From Linanthus parryae (lineage: Eukaryota; Streptophyta; Magnoliopsida; Ericales; Polemoniaceae), in the NCBI GenBank assembly GCA_023055425.1, contig JALGPY010000003.1, forward strand, positions 53,119,891 to 53,183,890: 64,000 nt of DNA, given 5' to 3'. The translations under genes were made by a program, and so were the position numbers. How positions within the stretch are numbered: position 1 is the first letter of the stretch; every line of letters starts with the position of its first letter. Below are positions 41,882-52,418 of the stretch, one piece after another. Below the pieces are notes generated by a model, which saw nothing but the letters and a program-made list of their open reading frames with translations, had not been told where the DNA came from and ran no database searches.

Positions 41882-41976
41882 TTTTTTTTAGACTTACCGA
41901 TTCTGTCACCTAACGAGTTCGAACCCAGGACCTCATGCACGGACTTTTAAACGCTCTACCAATTGAGCTAGCCCCC
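41882..41976 (-). mobile_element. tRNA-derived SINE-like element, unit 1
   Basis: The minus strand shows a box A-like TAGCTCAATTGGTAGAG (41970-41954) and a box B GGGTTCGAAC (41926-41917) at tRNA-like spacing. Unrelated sequence follows, ending in A8. The acceptor stem does not close, so it is not a tRNA gene. Confidence 0.6.
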
Positions 41977-42010
41977 GTTTGCTAACCTTATAACCTTTTG
42001 ATAAAGAAAA

Positions 42011-42516
42011 GTTAATTTGGGTAATGGACACTAAACCTACATGCTAAATGCATTATGGGACACAAACCCCATGCACTTTCAAGTTCCCACTACAACCCCA
42101 TGCAATATACATTGGTAGGACATATAACCCCCTGCATTTTCAGTTTTCCACTAAAACCTCTCCAATATCCATCTGTGGGACACTTTACACCAAATTGACA
42201 ACGGGATTAAAACATTTAACAAAAATTCACCAAGTGCTAGCTCTGTGGATAAAGAAAGACAACTTCAAAGACCATCGCGTAATTAGCACGTGGTCAATTT
42301 CTGTTAAAAGATTAACATTCGTTATCAATTTGGGGTTAAGATACTCACATATATATTGCAGGGGGTTTCAGCGAAAAATTGGTATGCATGGGGGTTATGT
42401 GTCCCAAAGATGTATATTACAGGGTGTTGTAGTGGAAATTGAAAGTGCATGGGGGTTTTGTGTCCCAAAATGCATTTTGCATGTAAGTTTGGTGTCTATT
42501 ACCCAATTATTTTTTT
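42011..42516. mobile_element. MULE-like MITE with long inverted repeats, unit 1
   Basis: The ends TTAATTTGGGTAATGG and CTATTACCCAATTA begin inverted repeats of 150 bp or more (TGGGACACAAACCCCATGCA against its mirror). GATAAAGAAAA flanks both sides (42000-42010 and 42517-42527), an 11-bp or longer target duplication, in the Mutator range. There is no coding capacity. Confidence 0.75.
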
Positions 42517-42527
42517 GATAAAGAAAA

Positions 42528-43383
42528 ACTAAAAGTGTAATATATGTCATCAACAAGATTTTGAACTTTGTTAAAGTTTGTGTCCAAAATGGGAATTGCC
42601 ACTAAAAAATAAAATGAAACTTATTGAAATTACACACTAAACTATGTAATTACATTAATCACGATTATCTTCAAGAAAAAGTCCAACTATAAAACACGGG
42701 GGCCATGCCGCCCTGAGTCTTAAGTAGCCGTTTCGTCTGTCGGCCATGATGACAGACCTGAGCTTCAGACTTGTGCGGCCAGGTTAATTTCACCCCCCCC
42801 CCCAACAAAGCTCAGCTCATTGTCTACATGCCTGTATTTGACACATACACGAGCAATGATACCACTCTGTTGATGATGAAACTCCCACTGCAACTGGCAT
42901 TTAGTAGCATATGAGTGATGTACTCCCTTATCTAATCCAACTCAATTTAGACAGTTGTTGGGCGCATTGTAGTATTTTACATTCGCGAGACCTAATATAT
43001 CATTTGGAGTAAATTAATGTGTCAAATCATGCACTCACCTACTACTTCACATATGATGGGCGCAAAAATAATATTTAGCTTCTTACAAGGAACTTATAAT
43101 CATGGTATGTGTTATCCATCCAATTATATAGATGGTCAAGCATGCTGGTGTAGATTGCGCTGGTAACTCGTCACGCATAAGAGTTACTACAAGCTTTGTG
43201 GTCTAATTAGTACCAATATCATACACTGTGGAGCAAAAAAAGTAGGTACCAGCAGCAAGATCTTCTATAGAAGATGCATTTAGAGCTCTTTCTACAACTG
43301 CAGCTAAAATTCCATGGTCTAAGACGCTATTCAAAGAATTGTGTCTTTTCCTTCACAATCCACCAACATTTTTTATGATAATG
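42528..43383. other. Unit 1 spacer
   Basis: A C run lies at 42793-42802. Otherwise nothing recognised. Confidence 0.4.
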
Positions 43384-46300
43384 TAACACCCTGAATTTTT
43401 TTAGTGTACAATAATTCAAACTTTTTGGGTCATAGTGCAAATACAATTTTCTATTTCCCCAGTTAAGTAAAAATTGGATAATGACCATAGGCTAATAAGG
43501 GGTGATGATGTAATATTGTAGAAGTGGTGGGGCAAAATAGAATTATCAAAAATCTTAGAGGTCACTGTGTAATTATTCCTCATTCAGTACCACCTCATCT
43601 CTTGGAAAAATGAAGTTTCAAAAAGGGCACAGATTAAATTATAATTAATATAATTTCAGCGGGTTGAAACAAAATTTAATGAAAACAAGACATTCCAACA
43701 ACTATCCTAAAATTTCGTATAACTACACGTACCCACCCCGCCCCCATGTGAACACAAGCTTGCATAAACATTATAAACACTAGACACCTCAACCTATGAA
43801 ATGCCATCACCTCACAACCCAACTGATGAATCACCTCAACCCACCCCAACTATTAATTTAACACATATGTTCACCATCACCTTCATTTTTGAAAATAACT
43901 CCATCAAAGCTTTCCACCAGAACTGCAACAACTCTAACAGCTCATCCTGTTCTAGAAGTGCAGTAGGTGATAGCTTCTTAACACCAGGCGAAACAAAACC
44001 CTCACGCAATTCGTCATTTGACCAAATTTTGATGGAGACATTCAGTAAGAATTTGGGGGAAGCCTAATCCGTAATTTGTTAATTCCTCTCTTATCATTGT
44101 AATTTGGTAAAATTAATCACCATAATCATGTTTTTGATTCATGATTTTGAGGTTGAGATGCTTCCGGCGATGTGCATCATTGTGATTAGGGTCCGCCGTA
44201 AAATTACCAAAGTATTGTAGGAGTTGCGGTAATTCCTTATTCTTGTTGGTTTCTCGATGCAAATCAAACGGGAATAGCCTATATAACTTCATAAACAAGT
44301 TATGATCATCTAATCCTAACCAAAACATGTTATTCGTGTTATTTAATGCCTCTGGACCGTTTTTACGGCATAATATGGTGCCATGTTCTGGGCTCCTTAA
44401 CTCTCTCTCGGGTTGATAGATTTGTGAAAGGATTGGATCTACTTGTTCCCAGTGAACAATACAACTCTTGTGTTAAAGTAATAACTTGAATCACCCTATA
44501 ACCAACTCAAATTCTTCCTCAAAGTTGTTGCACTTCTTTGTGTGTGACAGTCATGGTTATAGTCTAGGAATCGGTGTTGGATTTTCAGGCTTCATAACTT
44601 TTGGTGTAATCCGTGCAATTGAAGTATGTTTGCTCCTGCAAGGTTGGCATTATTACTCCCTTATGATAATACTCAAAGTTTCATGCTTTGGGATTCAACT
44701 GAATGAATAAAACTCAAGTCCAAAAATTGCTTCGAAGTTGTTGCGAGGAGATTGGTTTTGAGGACGCCGAAAAATATTTCGAAGTGTCCGAAATAGCATA
44801 TTAACTAGTTATTTTCTAATGATCATAACTTCTTGTGAACTCAATGAAATGGAGATCTGCTTTCTTCTATTGAAAGATGGTTATGAGTACTCTAAATCAC
44901 CTTCCCCGAGCCATGTCTCAAATCCTAATAGTTTCTTTAGAAATCTAGCTCCAAGTAATCATAATTTCACAAATATTAGGTAATAAATCAATAAGAAGTA
45001 CCAGTAGATTCCAAATTTTACTAGTTTCCAAAATTGACAAACACCCACCGGAGAATCAAGACAAGAACCATACAAATAGGCGCATGATTATGAAAATGAA
45101 ATGTGGATGGGGAAATATTATGTTGATGGTATTGATACCAGTCGAATGATCCATAAATCGATAAAAGGGTTGGCATAAAGTTTATATTGCATTATTTATG
45201 ATGATATAGCAATGTGTTTGCTTGATAAACTAATACATATAATGGGAAAGCCGGAACGCGGTAGTTGCATTACTACTAGGCGGGAGCTAGGAAGAGTGAT
45301 TGGACTTAAGGTATTCTATTCGGTTGACATTCTTTTAGCATCCATGATTTCGATATGATTCATATTGAAAGACACGATAGGGCATGGATAGGTTCTCCTA
45401 AATAAGAATTTGGGTCATAAGAATATTAACCCCGAGTAAAGCAGTGAACCTATTAGGGCATATGATGAGGACAATCACATCTGAGAACATATAAAGGTGT
45501 TTGTGAGGGCATATAAATCAGTCGGAGACTCAAGAATTTATATCGAAGAATATTTTTAGGATATGTGATAGAATTAAGAAAGGTTCATGACGAGCAAGGG
45601 ACCCATGTTGTGATGTTTCTACAATAATAAAGACTATGAAGGTTAAATTTGTTTAGACAATTAAATGATACCCTTTGTGGTACACGGGCACATAGAAGGA
45701 ACTGGTGAAGGGACTTGTATAAAAATGATTAAGTCCTAAACTTGAAACGACAGGATATCATAGAATACTGTTGTATAAATGGTGATGAGTGAAACTTGAT
45801 GGACTTATGTAAGTGGATTGACTACAGGTTCGAATATTGGTGGATCATGGAAATAGCTGACATGAACATGATTTACATCTCCTGGAGAATGAATACATGT
45901 TATGGGAAAAGAGAGTAGTCTCAATACAAATGAAAGAGCTCCAGGTTTGCATAGGTGGGTTAAGAGTGCGCTAGGAGGATATAAGTATCTAGAAGTAAAG
46001 CACGGGATAATACATTCAGTAAACGTTAACCAAGCTAGGTTGATTGCATGCAGTGCCATGAGTATATATAAATATCAAACAAGATTAAGAAAACACGGTA
46101 GGATTCGTAACAAGAATCAGGGGTTATTGAAAGAGGTTTAGATGGGGACCAGTAACGGAGTAGCACATCAGAAGCGAATATGGATTATATGGGAATCGTA
46201 GTCTATCTTGGGATATTGGGAAGAGGAAACATAGGTGCGGCTGTGCAGAATTACTTGTAAAAAACAATATAGTATTCAGAAGATGTATCGATTCAGGTTG

Positions 46301-46388
46301 CAATGGGTAAAAAGGGTGGACAAGGCATCAAGTCAATGAGTACAATATCTTGTACAATTTCAATAAGGGTAGTAAGTATAAGATACGT
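43384..46388 (+). other. Possible old Ty3-type LTR start and degenerate sequence, unit 1
   Basis: TGTAACACCCTGAATTTTTT at 43384 looks like the start of Tekay-type LTRs, and TTATAAAC near 43768 could be its TATA box. I cannot find the LTR end, primer site or pol, so this is weak. The 88-codon frame at 43801-44067 is shared by both units but shows no domain. The rest to 46388 is unrecognised. The equivalent in unit 2 begins at 58077. Confidence 0.35.
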
Positions 46389-46746
46389 GATACGGGATAG
46401 TGTCGTTATTGTTTAGTTATTTAGTTATTTATTAGTTAATCAGTTATTGGTCATTTTATTTAATATTTAAACGATACTTACAGTATCGAGATAGGAAGAA
46501 TTGGACAGATTCAGAGGAGAAGAAATGAAGAATTTAGGAGGAAGTGATTGAGAGATTCACGAGAATAAGAATTGAGAGCAAGAATTGAATTGATTTCCAT
46601 TGACTGAATAATAATGCTTGAGTACATTGCTTAGCCTAACCCTAGAATCTTACAGGCTAAGCCAGGATCAATTTAAATATTAAATAAAATGACTAATAAC
46701 TGATTAACTAATAAATAAGTAAATAATAATAATAATATCTCGTATC
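46389..46746. mobile_element. Foldback/MITE element with inverted repeats of about 80 bp, unit 1
   Basis: GATACGGGATA at the left mirrors TATCTCGTATC at the right. Inner parts TTATTAGTTAATCAG and CTGATTAACTAATAA, and CATTTTATTTAATATTT with its mirror, extend the pairing. 358 bp, with no clear target duplication. Confidence 0.65.
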
Positions 46747-47574
46747 AAGACGTCTCATAAAGGGTCTGCTGGGGAATTGAAAGAATTGTCTGGCATTCAG
46801 AGGCATTTAACTGAAACCGGAGATCTAATGATTGGGGAAAAGGATTAGCGACTCTTAGGATCTCGTGGCGCATTCAGGATGTCGATACGGACATCACAAC
46901 GTTGGGTTAAATTCAGTACAGTTCTTAGGGCATAGTATATCATTAGGGACGTGTAAGTAAAATCTAGAAAGGAGTCGGTAATAAGCAGAGCCTGAGACCA
47001 AGAGCATATCATAAATCCGCACAAATACGTATAGGGCTCCTTACGTTAACTATAAATTAAAGATTTAATTTTTTGTAAGAATTGTTGTAACTTTAAAAAT
47101 ATATATATGAAAAATTAAATTTGTATTTGCATATGTAATGAGTGAAATATAAGGTTTGCAAATAAAACTAAAATCCTATATTATACTCTAGCATGGCTTA
47201 TTTTATGATAGAATCTAACACCGATTCACAAAAATAGATAAATATGTAATATCCAAATTTTATACCTTTTTCTATGAGAAAGAGAAATAATTGATTGTTT
47301 AAAATAAAAATCAAGTGAATAACGGCAAAATATTATTTATCTATTAAAAACTAATAATTCATGTTTTCATTACATTATTTAGTAATTGACATTTGTTCTT
47401 AAAAGACAAGAATGTTTGTCTCAATAGCTCTTGAGATTATTTAAAGAAATTATCAAACATATAAAACTTACAGATATACGCAATGTAATTGTTGTATCAA
47501 TTTGCGTCTGATTCCTGTTAGTCAGTCCACAAAGTAATACACTAATTATAAGCTAGTCTCTTCGAGGTCATGTT
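46747..47574. other. Unit 1 spacer, possibly body of a small Helitron
   Basis: AT-rich. It lies upstream of a Helitron-like 3' end, but the 5' TC end could not be fixed. Confidence 0.35.
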
Positions 47575-47602
47575 TCCGTGCGATGCACGGATTCAATACT
47601 AG
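47575..47602 (+). mobile_element. Helitron-like 3' end, unit 1
   Basis: TCCGTGC-GAT-GCACGGA is a 7-bp hairpin. It is followed 7 bases later by CTAG and a T, the layout of a Helitron 3' terminus. Confidence 0.5.
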
Positions 47603-48281
47603 TACTAATACTAGTGTAAATTATCAAGTGTAGCTAAATGCCTTAAAAATGGACAGTTAGTCTCTCTAACAGAAGTTAGCATAATCATTGCTATGTAAAA
47701 CACCGTCGTATATATAAAATTTTCTTATCTTGAACTATGAAATAATCTACTATTGTATTGATTCATATTTTCACTAAGTAGACTCGTTTGCTGGGGCCCG
47801 GATCGTGTTCCTAGGGCTATGTTTCCGCATTTAATACTTGATTTCTGATTCATGCTACATGCTTAATAGATAATTTTAAGTTTATGTTCTATGTTTTGAT
47901 AATTTTGCTTCATGGCATACGGGATTCAAGTCGATGCGAATCAAATTAGGTGTTAGTAATTCACCGATGAAAGACAGGATTTTGCTATCTAGAATGATGG
48001 GTTAGAACAACATCCCGTATCAATAACCAAAAATAAAGTAGAGATCGTTAGGTGTGACCTAGGGTAGAGAGTTTGGTTAGTTTAAGCTAGATGACCTAAG
48101 AAAAGAGGGGATCTAGTTACTCTAAATAGAAAACATGTTTGTTGAAGAAAAGTAGGGTTCACAAGCTATAATCGGTTAGAAATAGATGGATCATCGTGTT
48201 TCAGTGATCATTAATCAAACAGAAGCATCCCTAGTGTTCCAACGAGGAGTCCTCGTGTTTTATTTACCAATGGGTTGTGTT
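47603..48281. other. Unit 1 spacer
   Basis: No gene recognised. Unit 2 lacks about 75 bp of it (near 47940-48015). Confidence 0.4.
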
Positions 48282-48700
48282 TATGGGGGTGAAAATCTAA
48301 TTTTATGGTGCCCTAAGAAATAAGATTCAGTGGCCTGGTATAATATTGAAGTTGAATAAAGAGCCCTAGCAGTCACTACTTCCACACTAAGGTGGTTGAA
48401 ACTTCTTGGTCCACGATTTAGGAATTGTCTCGAATCCTGCAACTTCATATGGTCTGACAACTTTTCTGCTACGGCTTTAGCTGCCAAGCATGTGTTAAAT
48501 GCCAGTACTAAGAACAAAGAGATTGAGTATCACTTCGTCAGGGCGATGGTGGTGTCTAAGTTGCTGAATATGTACAAAGTTCTTAACGCATGACAAATTG
48601 TAGATACTTTCACCGAAGATTTATCTTCTCAGCAACATAAACCACTTTGTAGCAAGCTGAAGTTGCAGTATATTCATGCCGCTACCCGCAGTTCAGGATG
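48282..48700 (+). pseudogene. Copia RNase H fragment, unit 1
   Basis: Pieces in Copia RNase H order: NLILWCPKK, RALAVTTSTLRWLKLL, WSDNFSATALAAKHVLNAST, KEIEYHFVRAMVV, and a TFTEDL-like segment. Stops occur before and after the middle part. A truncated, inactive relic present in both units. Confidence 0.75.
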
Positions 48701-49022
48701 AAGGAGAGTATAGATCATGTTAGTCACTTCATGGTTCTAGTTGTGTAGTATTGGTTTTGCACAAGTGTCAGCAGTGTAGTTATAGTAGGTGTAGTTTTGA
48801 GGTCATACTGAAGGAAATTATCAGGAATAGCTAACTTTTATATAGTTGGACAGTTAGTCACTCTAAGAGAAGCTAACGGGAACATTCTGATTAATGATCT
48901 ACTTTCCTATGAAGTGAAGCAAACTAACCTCGCCGCCATAAATCGATGCCCCATGTATATAGATTGTTGAAGTATCGAGAGTGATTCCCCCATAATCAAT
49001 GAAAGGGATGAGGTTGCAGTTA

Positions 49023-49073
49023 GTCCCACATCAAAATAGTTGATAAAAGAATAAAGAGAAAGGAGTACATAAG
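49023..49073 (+). promoter_or_regulatory. U1(+) promoter: USE and TATA, unit 1
   Basis: GTCCCACATCA at 49023-49033 matches RTCCCACATCG at 10 of 11. TACATAAG at 49066-49073 lies 32 bp later and 31 bp before the RNA start. This is the canonical plant RNA polymerase II snRNA layout. Confidence 0.88.
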
Positions 49074-49096
49074 GAAAGCATGGACGAGTGAGTAAC

Positions 49097-49259
49097 ATAC
49101 TTACCTGGACGGGGTCAATGAGTGATCAAGTAGGCTCATGACCTAGGTTGGTGACCGCCATTGCACTCGGGCGGGGCACTAGCTTAAGATCTACCCAAGT
49201 GGTGGAGTCTACGTCATAATTTGTGGCAGAGGGGGCCTGCGTTCGCGCGGCCCCTATCA
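49097..49259 (+). ncRNA. U1: U1 spliceosomal snRNA gene, plus strand, unit 1
   Basis: Begins ATACTTACCTGGACGGGGTC and ends GCGGCCCCTATCA, 163 nt. The 5' splice-site pairing sequence, stem-loop II CCATTGCACTC (U1A site), Sm site ATAATTTGTGGC and terminal stem (GGGGGCCTGCG/CGCGGCCCC) are intact. The loop of stem-loop I reads GATCAAGTAGGC, one base off the AUCAnGAAG consensus bound by U1-70K. Its promoter is the best in the cluster, so this copy is the most likely to be expressed. It is identical by eye to the unit 2 copy. Confidence 0.95.
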
Positions 49260-50144
49260 ACTTCAATTTAAAATTATATCTTGGTTCTCTCTTGGTGGTA
49301 GTTATTAAGCTAGGAATGTTGGGAACGTGTTCACTGATTTTGGCCTATCACATATGAGGCTTCTATATGGTGGGTAATATTCTGTGGCTGGTTTAGTTTA
49401 TAGCTAAGTTTAATTAATTTTGCCGAGAAGAGATAGGCAGTGAGTTGATGGTACTTTGTTTGTTTACGGCTTATATATATACAGTTTTGATCACTCATCT
49501 GTGTGTTTGTAGCACACCGCACGCACCACAACAGTCTCTCCTGCTTCAGCATACCGCCACCTAAAATGACTGACAACTCTCTGGATGTCCAGCCACTTCC
49601 TATGCAGAGAGATTAGACGAGCCTGCCACACAGTAGCAAGACAATGACAGAGACTATAGATGTCTCTAGGACTGCTTTCGAGAAAACCAAAATAAATAAA
49701 TTTGGACTAGGAGAGTAGTAGGGCTTTACCCTGGGTTAGAGGGAGCCCTTCCAGAAGTTATCGACGACCAAGGCAGAACGAAGGTCGAGGAGGGGTTTTG
49801 GAAATAGTTTTCAACCAGCAATTGACACGCCTCGGTTATTACCTCACTAGGTGCGTCATTGCCTCAAGCGCTAAGACAAAACTATCCAAACCTTCTTGTC
49901 TGGCAGGTTTAGGCTCTCATCCGTAGCGGGACTCTTTCTTTTGTATGCCTACTACTAATCAACTTTCGGGCTTCTTCCTCTGCGGTGCTGACCACCTGTA
50001 GAAAACTCAACTCCCATCAACTCAGCAATACGGTCGCGTAAGCCATAAAACAATCCTCCTGTAGTTGCATTTTCCACTGTAGTCATACACCGAGAACCAC
50101 CATTGCTGCTGCAAGGACAACACACAAAGCACAGGAAAAAGTTT

Positions 50145-50159
50145 TTGAACTAATGACTG
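50145..50159 (-). terminator. U5 3' box, unit 2
   Basis: CA-GTCATT-AGTTCAA, unchanged from unit 1. Confidence 0.8.
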
Positions 50160-50291
50160 TAAGGACCAAACCCTTCAAGGGAAAGTCCTTCCAAAAATAG
50201 GCATATGCCACTACTTGCAGCGAGCGCACGGTATTCTTTAGTAAAAGGCGAAAGAATAGTTCGCTTTGTGCTCACTGCGTGGCTGCGTGAG
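50160..50291 (-). ncRNA. U5: U5 spliceosomal snRNA gene, unit 2
   Basis: Same structure as the unit 1 copy: CGCCTTTTACTAAAG loop, Sm site TATTTTTGGA and 3' stem-loop. A few substitutions lie between the stem and the Sm site (GCATATGCC for GCGTATGCC, CTACTTGC for CTATTTGC) and near the 5' end. None hits the loop or Sm site, so function is plausible. Confidence 0.85.
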
Positions 50292-50316
50292 CAATCAAGT
50301 TGCAAGAGGAGCTCTT

Positions 50317-50368
50317 CTTATACTGCTATAGCAAAGGCATTTTCCTCGCGTCGTCGTCGGTGTGGGAT
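50317..50368 (-). promoter_or_regulatory. U5 promoter, unit 2
   Basis: ATCCCACACCG (50368-50358) and TATAAG (50322-50317), identical in sequence and spacing to unit 1. Confidence 0.78.
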
Positions 50369-51982
50369 TAGTGACTGCTGAGCATAAAGCAAGTACTACT
50401 ACTACACAGGTTTCAACATTGCAGTGAAAGAAGAGAATACAGTCCTCCAGTATACATATCATGGTAGTAAAAGAATTCCTAACTAGATGTTACGAAACTG
50501 ACGCAGCCAGCCAAGGGCTCGCTAATTCTTGATATTTCATGAGATTTCTGCAAGAAGGAATTCATAATAGTATTGTTCATTGCCGCAGCCAGCCAAGGGC
50601 TCTTTTATTATTGATTTTTCATGTTAAAAGTTGTCTCCCTTTCAGTCTTTCAAACTGAGCCGTTTCGGAAAACGGCACGGAGATTTACATCCGTATAAAA
50701 AAAAAATTATCACCAAAATTTACATGACATTTTCTTTTGACTTGATCAAACTTCACGTCACTTTTGGGGTTATTCATTTGCGAAAACTGTAAAAATGAAA
50801 AAGTGGGTGTTTAATTGGGCCAACTAGCCAGACAATGCGGCCCAGGAGTGCACCGGCCCGTTATCCTTCCACTGCCAAGAGAGGGAGGTGGTCGTTGCTC
50901 TGTGAAACCAGCCTCACGCAGTGCCCTCCGCTCTAGGGGAATTGCAGCCCACGCCTTCGCGCAAGCCACAAGACCCAACTCCCAGCTTGGAACGGGCAGG
51001 CCAGATGAAGCAGGCCCACTGAGCCTGTATGGCTAAGTCAACCCACTATCCACCCACAACCACTTAGCCTGTATGGCTAAGTCAACCCACTATCCACCCA
51101 CAATAATGCCCTCACTCGAGTTACAAGCCCACGTTACAAGGCTCGGCGTTGGTTAAGCACTAATCGTGCAATTATTAACAAGAATTAGTGTTGGTAAAGA
51201 GAGAGTGTGGTCCGTTGAGATGAGTAGTATCCCATAGATCTATTTTGGCTGAAGGAAGAAACTATGGTCCCATTCTTGGGTTCTGGTATTATACACCCCA
51301 CCCACCCAACTATGAATTTCACAGGCACTTTCACCTGGCCGTCGGAGCCGTGAGTTGCCAACTCCTGCAATCAGTGAAGCTGCCATTCTCTGCTGGAAAA
51401 AGTTGCTAAGAGTCGGTAACATTTTCATAGTAGTAGTACTTGTTTTGATAAACGAAACAATTTTTTTTTTTTGACTTGCACACAGATCAAGAGCTAAATG
51501 ATGAGAGCATCTTCTTCTATCTTGGAAGCTGACATGACTAGCTAAATCAAATTATCCGGTGGAAGATGGTGATGATGATTCTATTCACTGGTCTTATTAG
51601 TGGCATCTCCTATATATGTGGACGTCACCATAGAGGTCTGGTGCAACTGCACAGGGTAGCCTTGAGCTGCCGCCAAGTAGAGGAGGATTTGGTGGCGCCA
51701 CGAGAGTACCCCCGTGGAGGGAGGGGACCAGTGAATTGGCCTTGGCTATTCTCTGCAATGTATATGCATGTGAATGTCTATTATGCCGTTTAGCAACAAA
51801 TATTCTTGTGCTCAACAGTCTAGTCTTCTTCATGAAGACTTGCTCTTGGAAATGAATTCCTCCATGTAGGAGGGTTCTCTTCTGATCAAATGTATGGGCC
51901 ACAACCCGACCTCGAGTATCAACATTAAACTAAACTCTTCCAATCAAATGTAGGAGCCACAACCCGACACCGAGAATCAACA
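50369..51982. other. Unit 2 region between U5 and U2, including the GC-rich block
   Basis: Matches 37704-39272. The GC-rich block is at 50815-51470 and carries a tandem copy of GTATGGCTAAGTCAACCC and neighbours at about 51027 and 51068. No gene recognised. Confidence 0.45.
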
Positions 51983-52000
51983 TTAAACTAAGTATTGGGT

Positions 52001-52116
52001 GGGGTGCGCCTGACCCTTGCAGTAGTGCAACACATGGGCGACACTTTAGGAGCCCCAATAGCAAGCTACTGTGATGAGCCCCTCCCCCTCAAAATATAAA
52101 TTTAATATCATGTGAG
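52001..52116 (-). pseudogene. U2: U2 snRNA 3' fragment, unit 2
   Basis: Only the 3' 116 nt of U2 remain. The first 80 nt, with the branch-site pairing sequence, and the promoter are gone. The join TGTGAG/TAGTCAAC corresponds to 39406 and about 39957 in unit 1, with TGTG at both break ends. The Sm site has also mutated (ATTTATATTTTGAG). Not functional. Confidence 0.9.
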
Positions 52117-52418
52117 TAGTCAACTATCGTATTCGTAATAGAAATTAGTAAATCCATGCACATTAAATTAACAAACAAATTTAATACACAATAAAGTTTT
52201 GGTCCCATCCGATTTTTAGCCCATCCGATTTTCAGTCGGTTACTCGATTTTTGTCCGGTTCGGTAAGGGCCCGGTTCGATTTTACCAAAAGAAACACTGC
52301 ACGTTTATTTAAAGTTGAAAAGAACCGACGGTTCGGTACGGTTTGGTTTGGTGCGGTCCGGTTCCGCCGGTCCCGTCGGTTCATGCACACCCCTATATGT
52401 TGGGCTGTAATATGCAAA
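52117..52418. other. Unit 2, GGTTCGGT-rich TE-like segment
   Basis: Matches 39957-40255 in unit 1. It ends at the Helitron insertion point (GCAAA). Confidence 0.5.

Larger units (their letters stand above)
36634..49370 (+). repeat. Tandem unit 1 carrying U5, U2, U1 and U1 snRNA genes
   Basis: 12,737 bp from TGGGTAATATTCTGTGG to CTTCTATATGG, repeated as unit 2 from 49371. Landmarks occur in the same order and orientation: U5(-), a GC-rich block, U2(-), U1(-), a SINE, a MULE-like MITE, an LTR-like start, a foldback element, a Helitron-like end, a Copia RNase H fragment and U1(+). Identity between units is very high by eye, with scattered substitutions. 37276-37425 holds a local duplication (AGCAATACGGTCGCGTAAGC twice) that is single in unit 2. 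Confidence 0.92.

Noticed and set aside
41917..41976. A tRNA gene on the minus strand
   Set aside because: Boxes A and B are present but the acceptor stem does not close and the tail runs into A8; a SINE-like origin fits better.
43801..44067. An 88-codon gene, repeated at 58493-58759
   Set aside because: Low-complexity Ser/Asn/Thr composition, no domain, in sequence that looks TE-derived.
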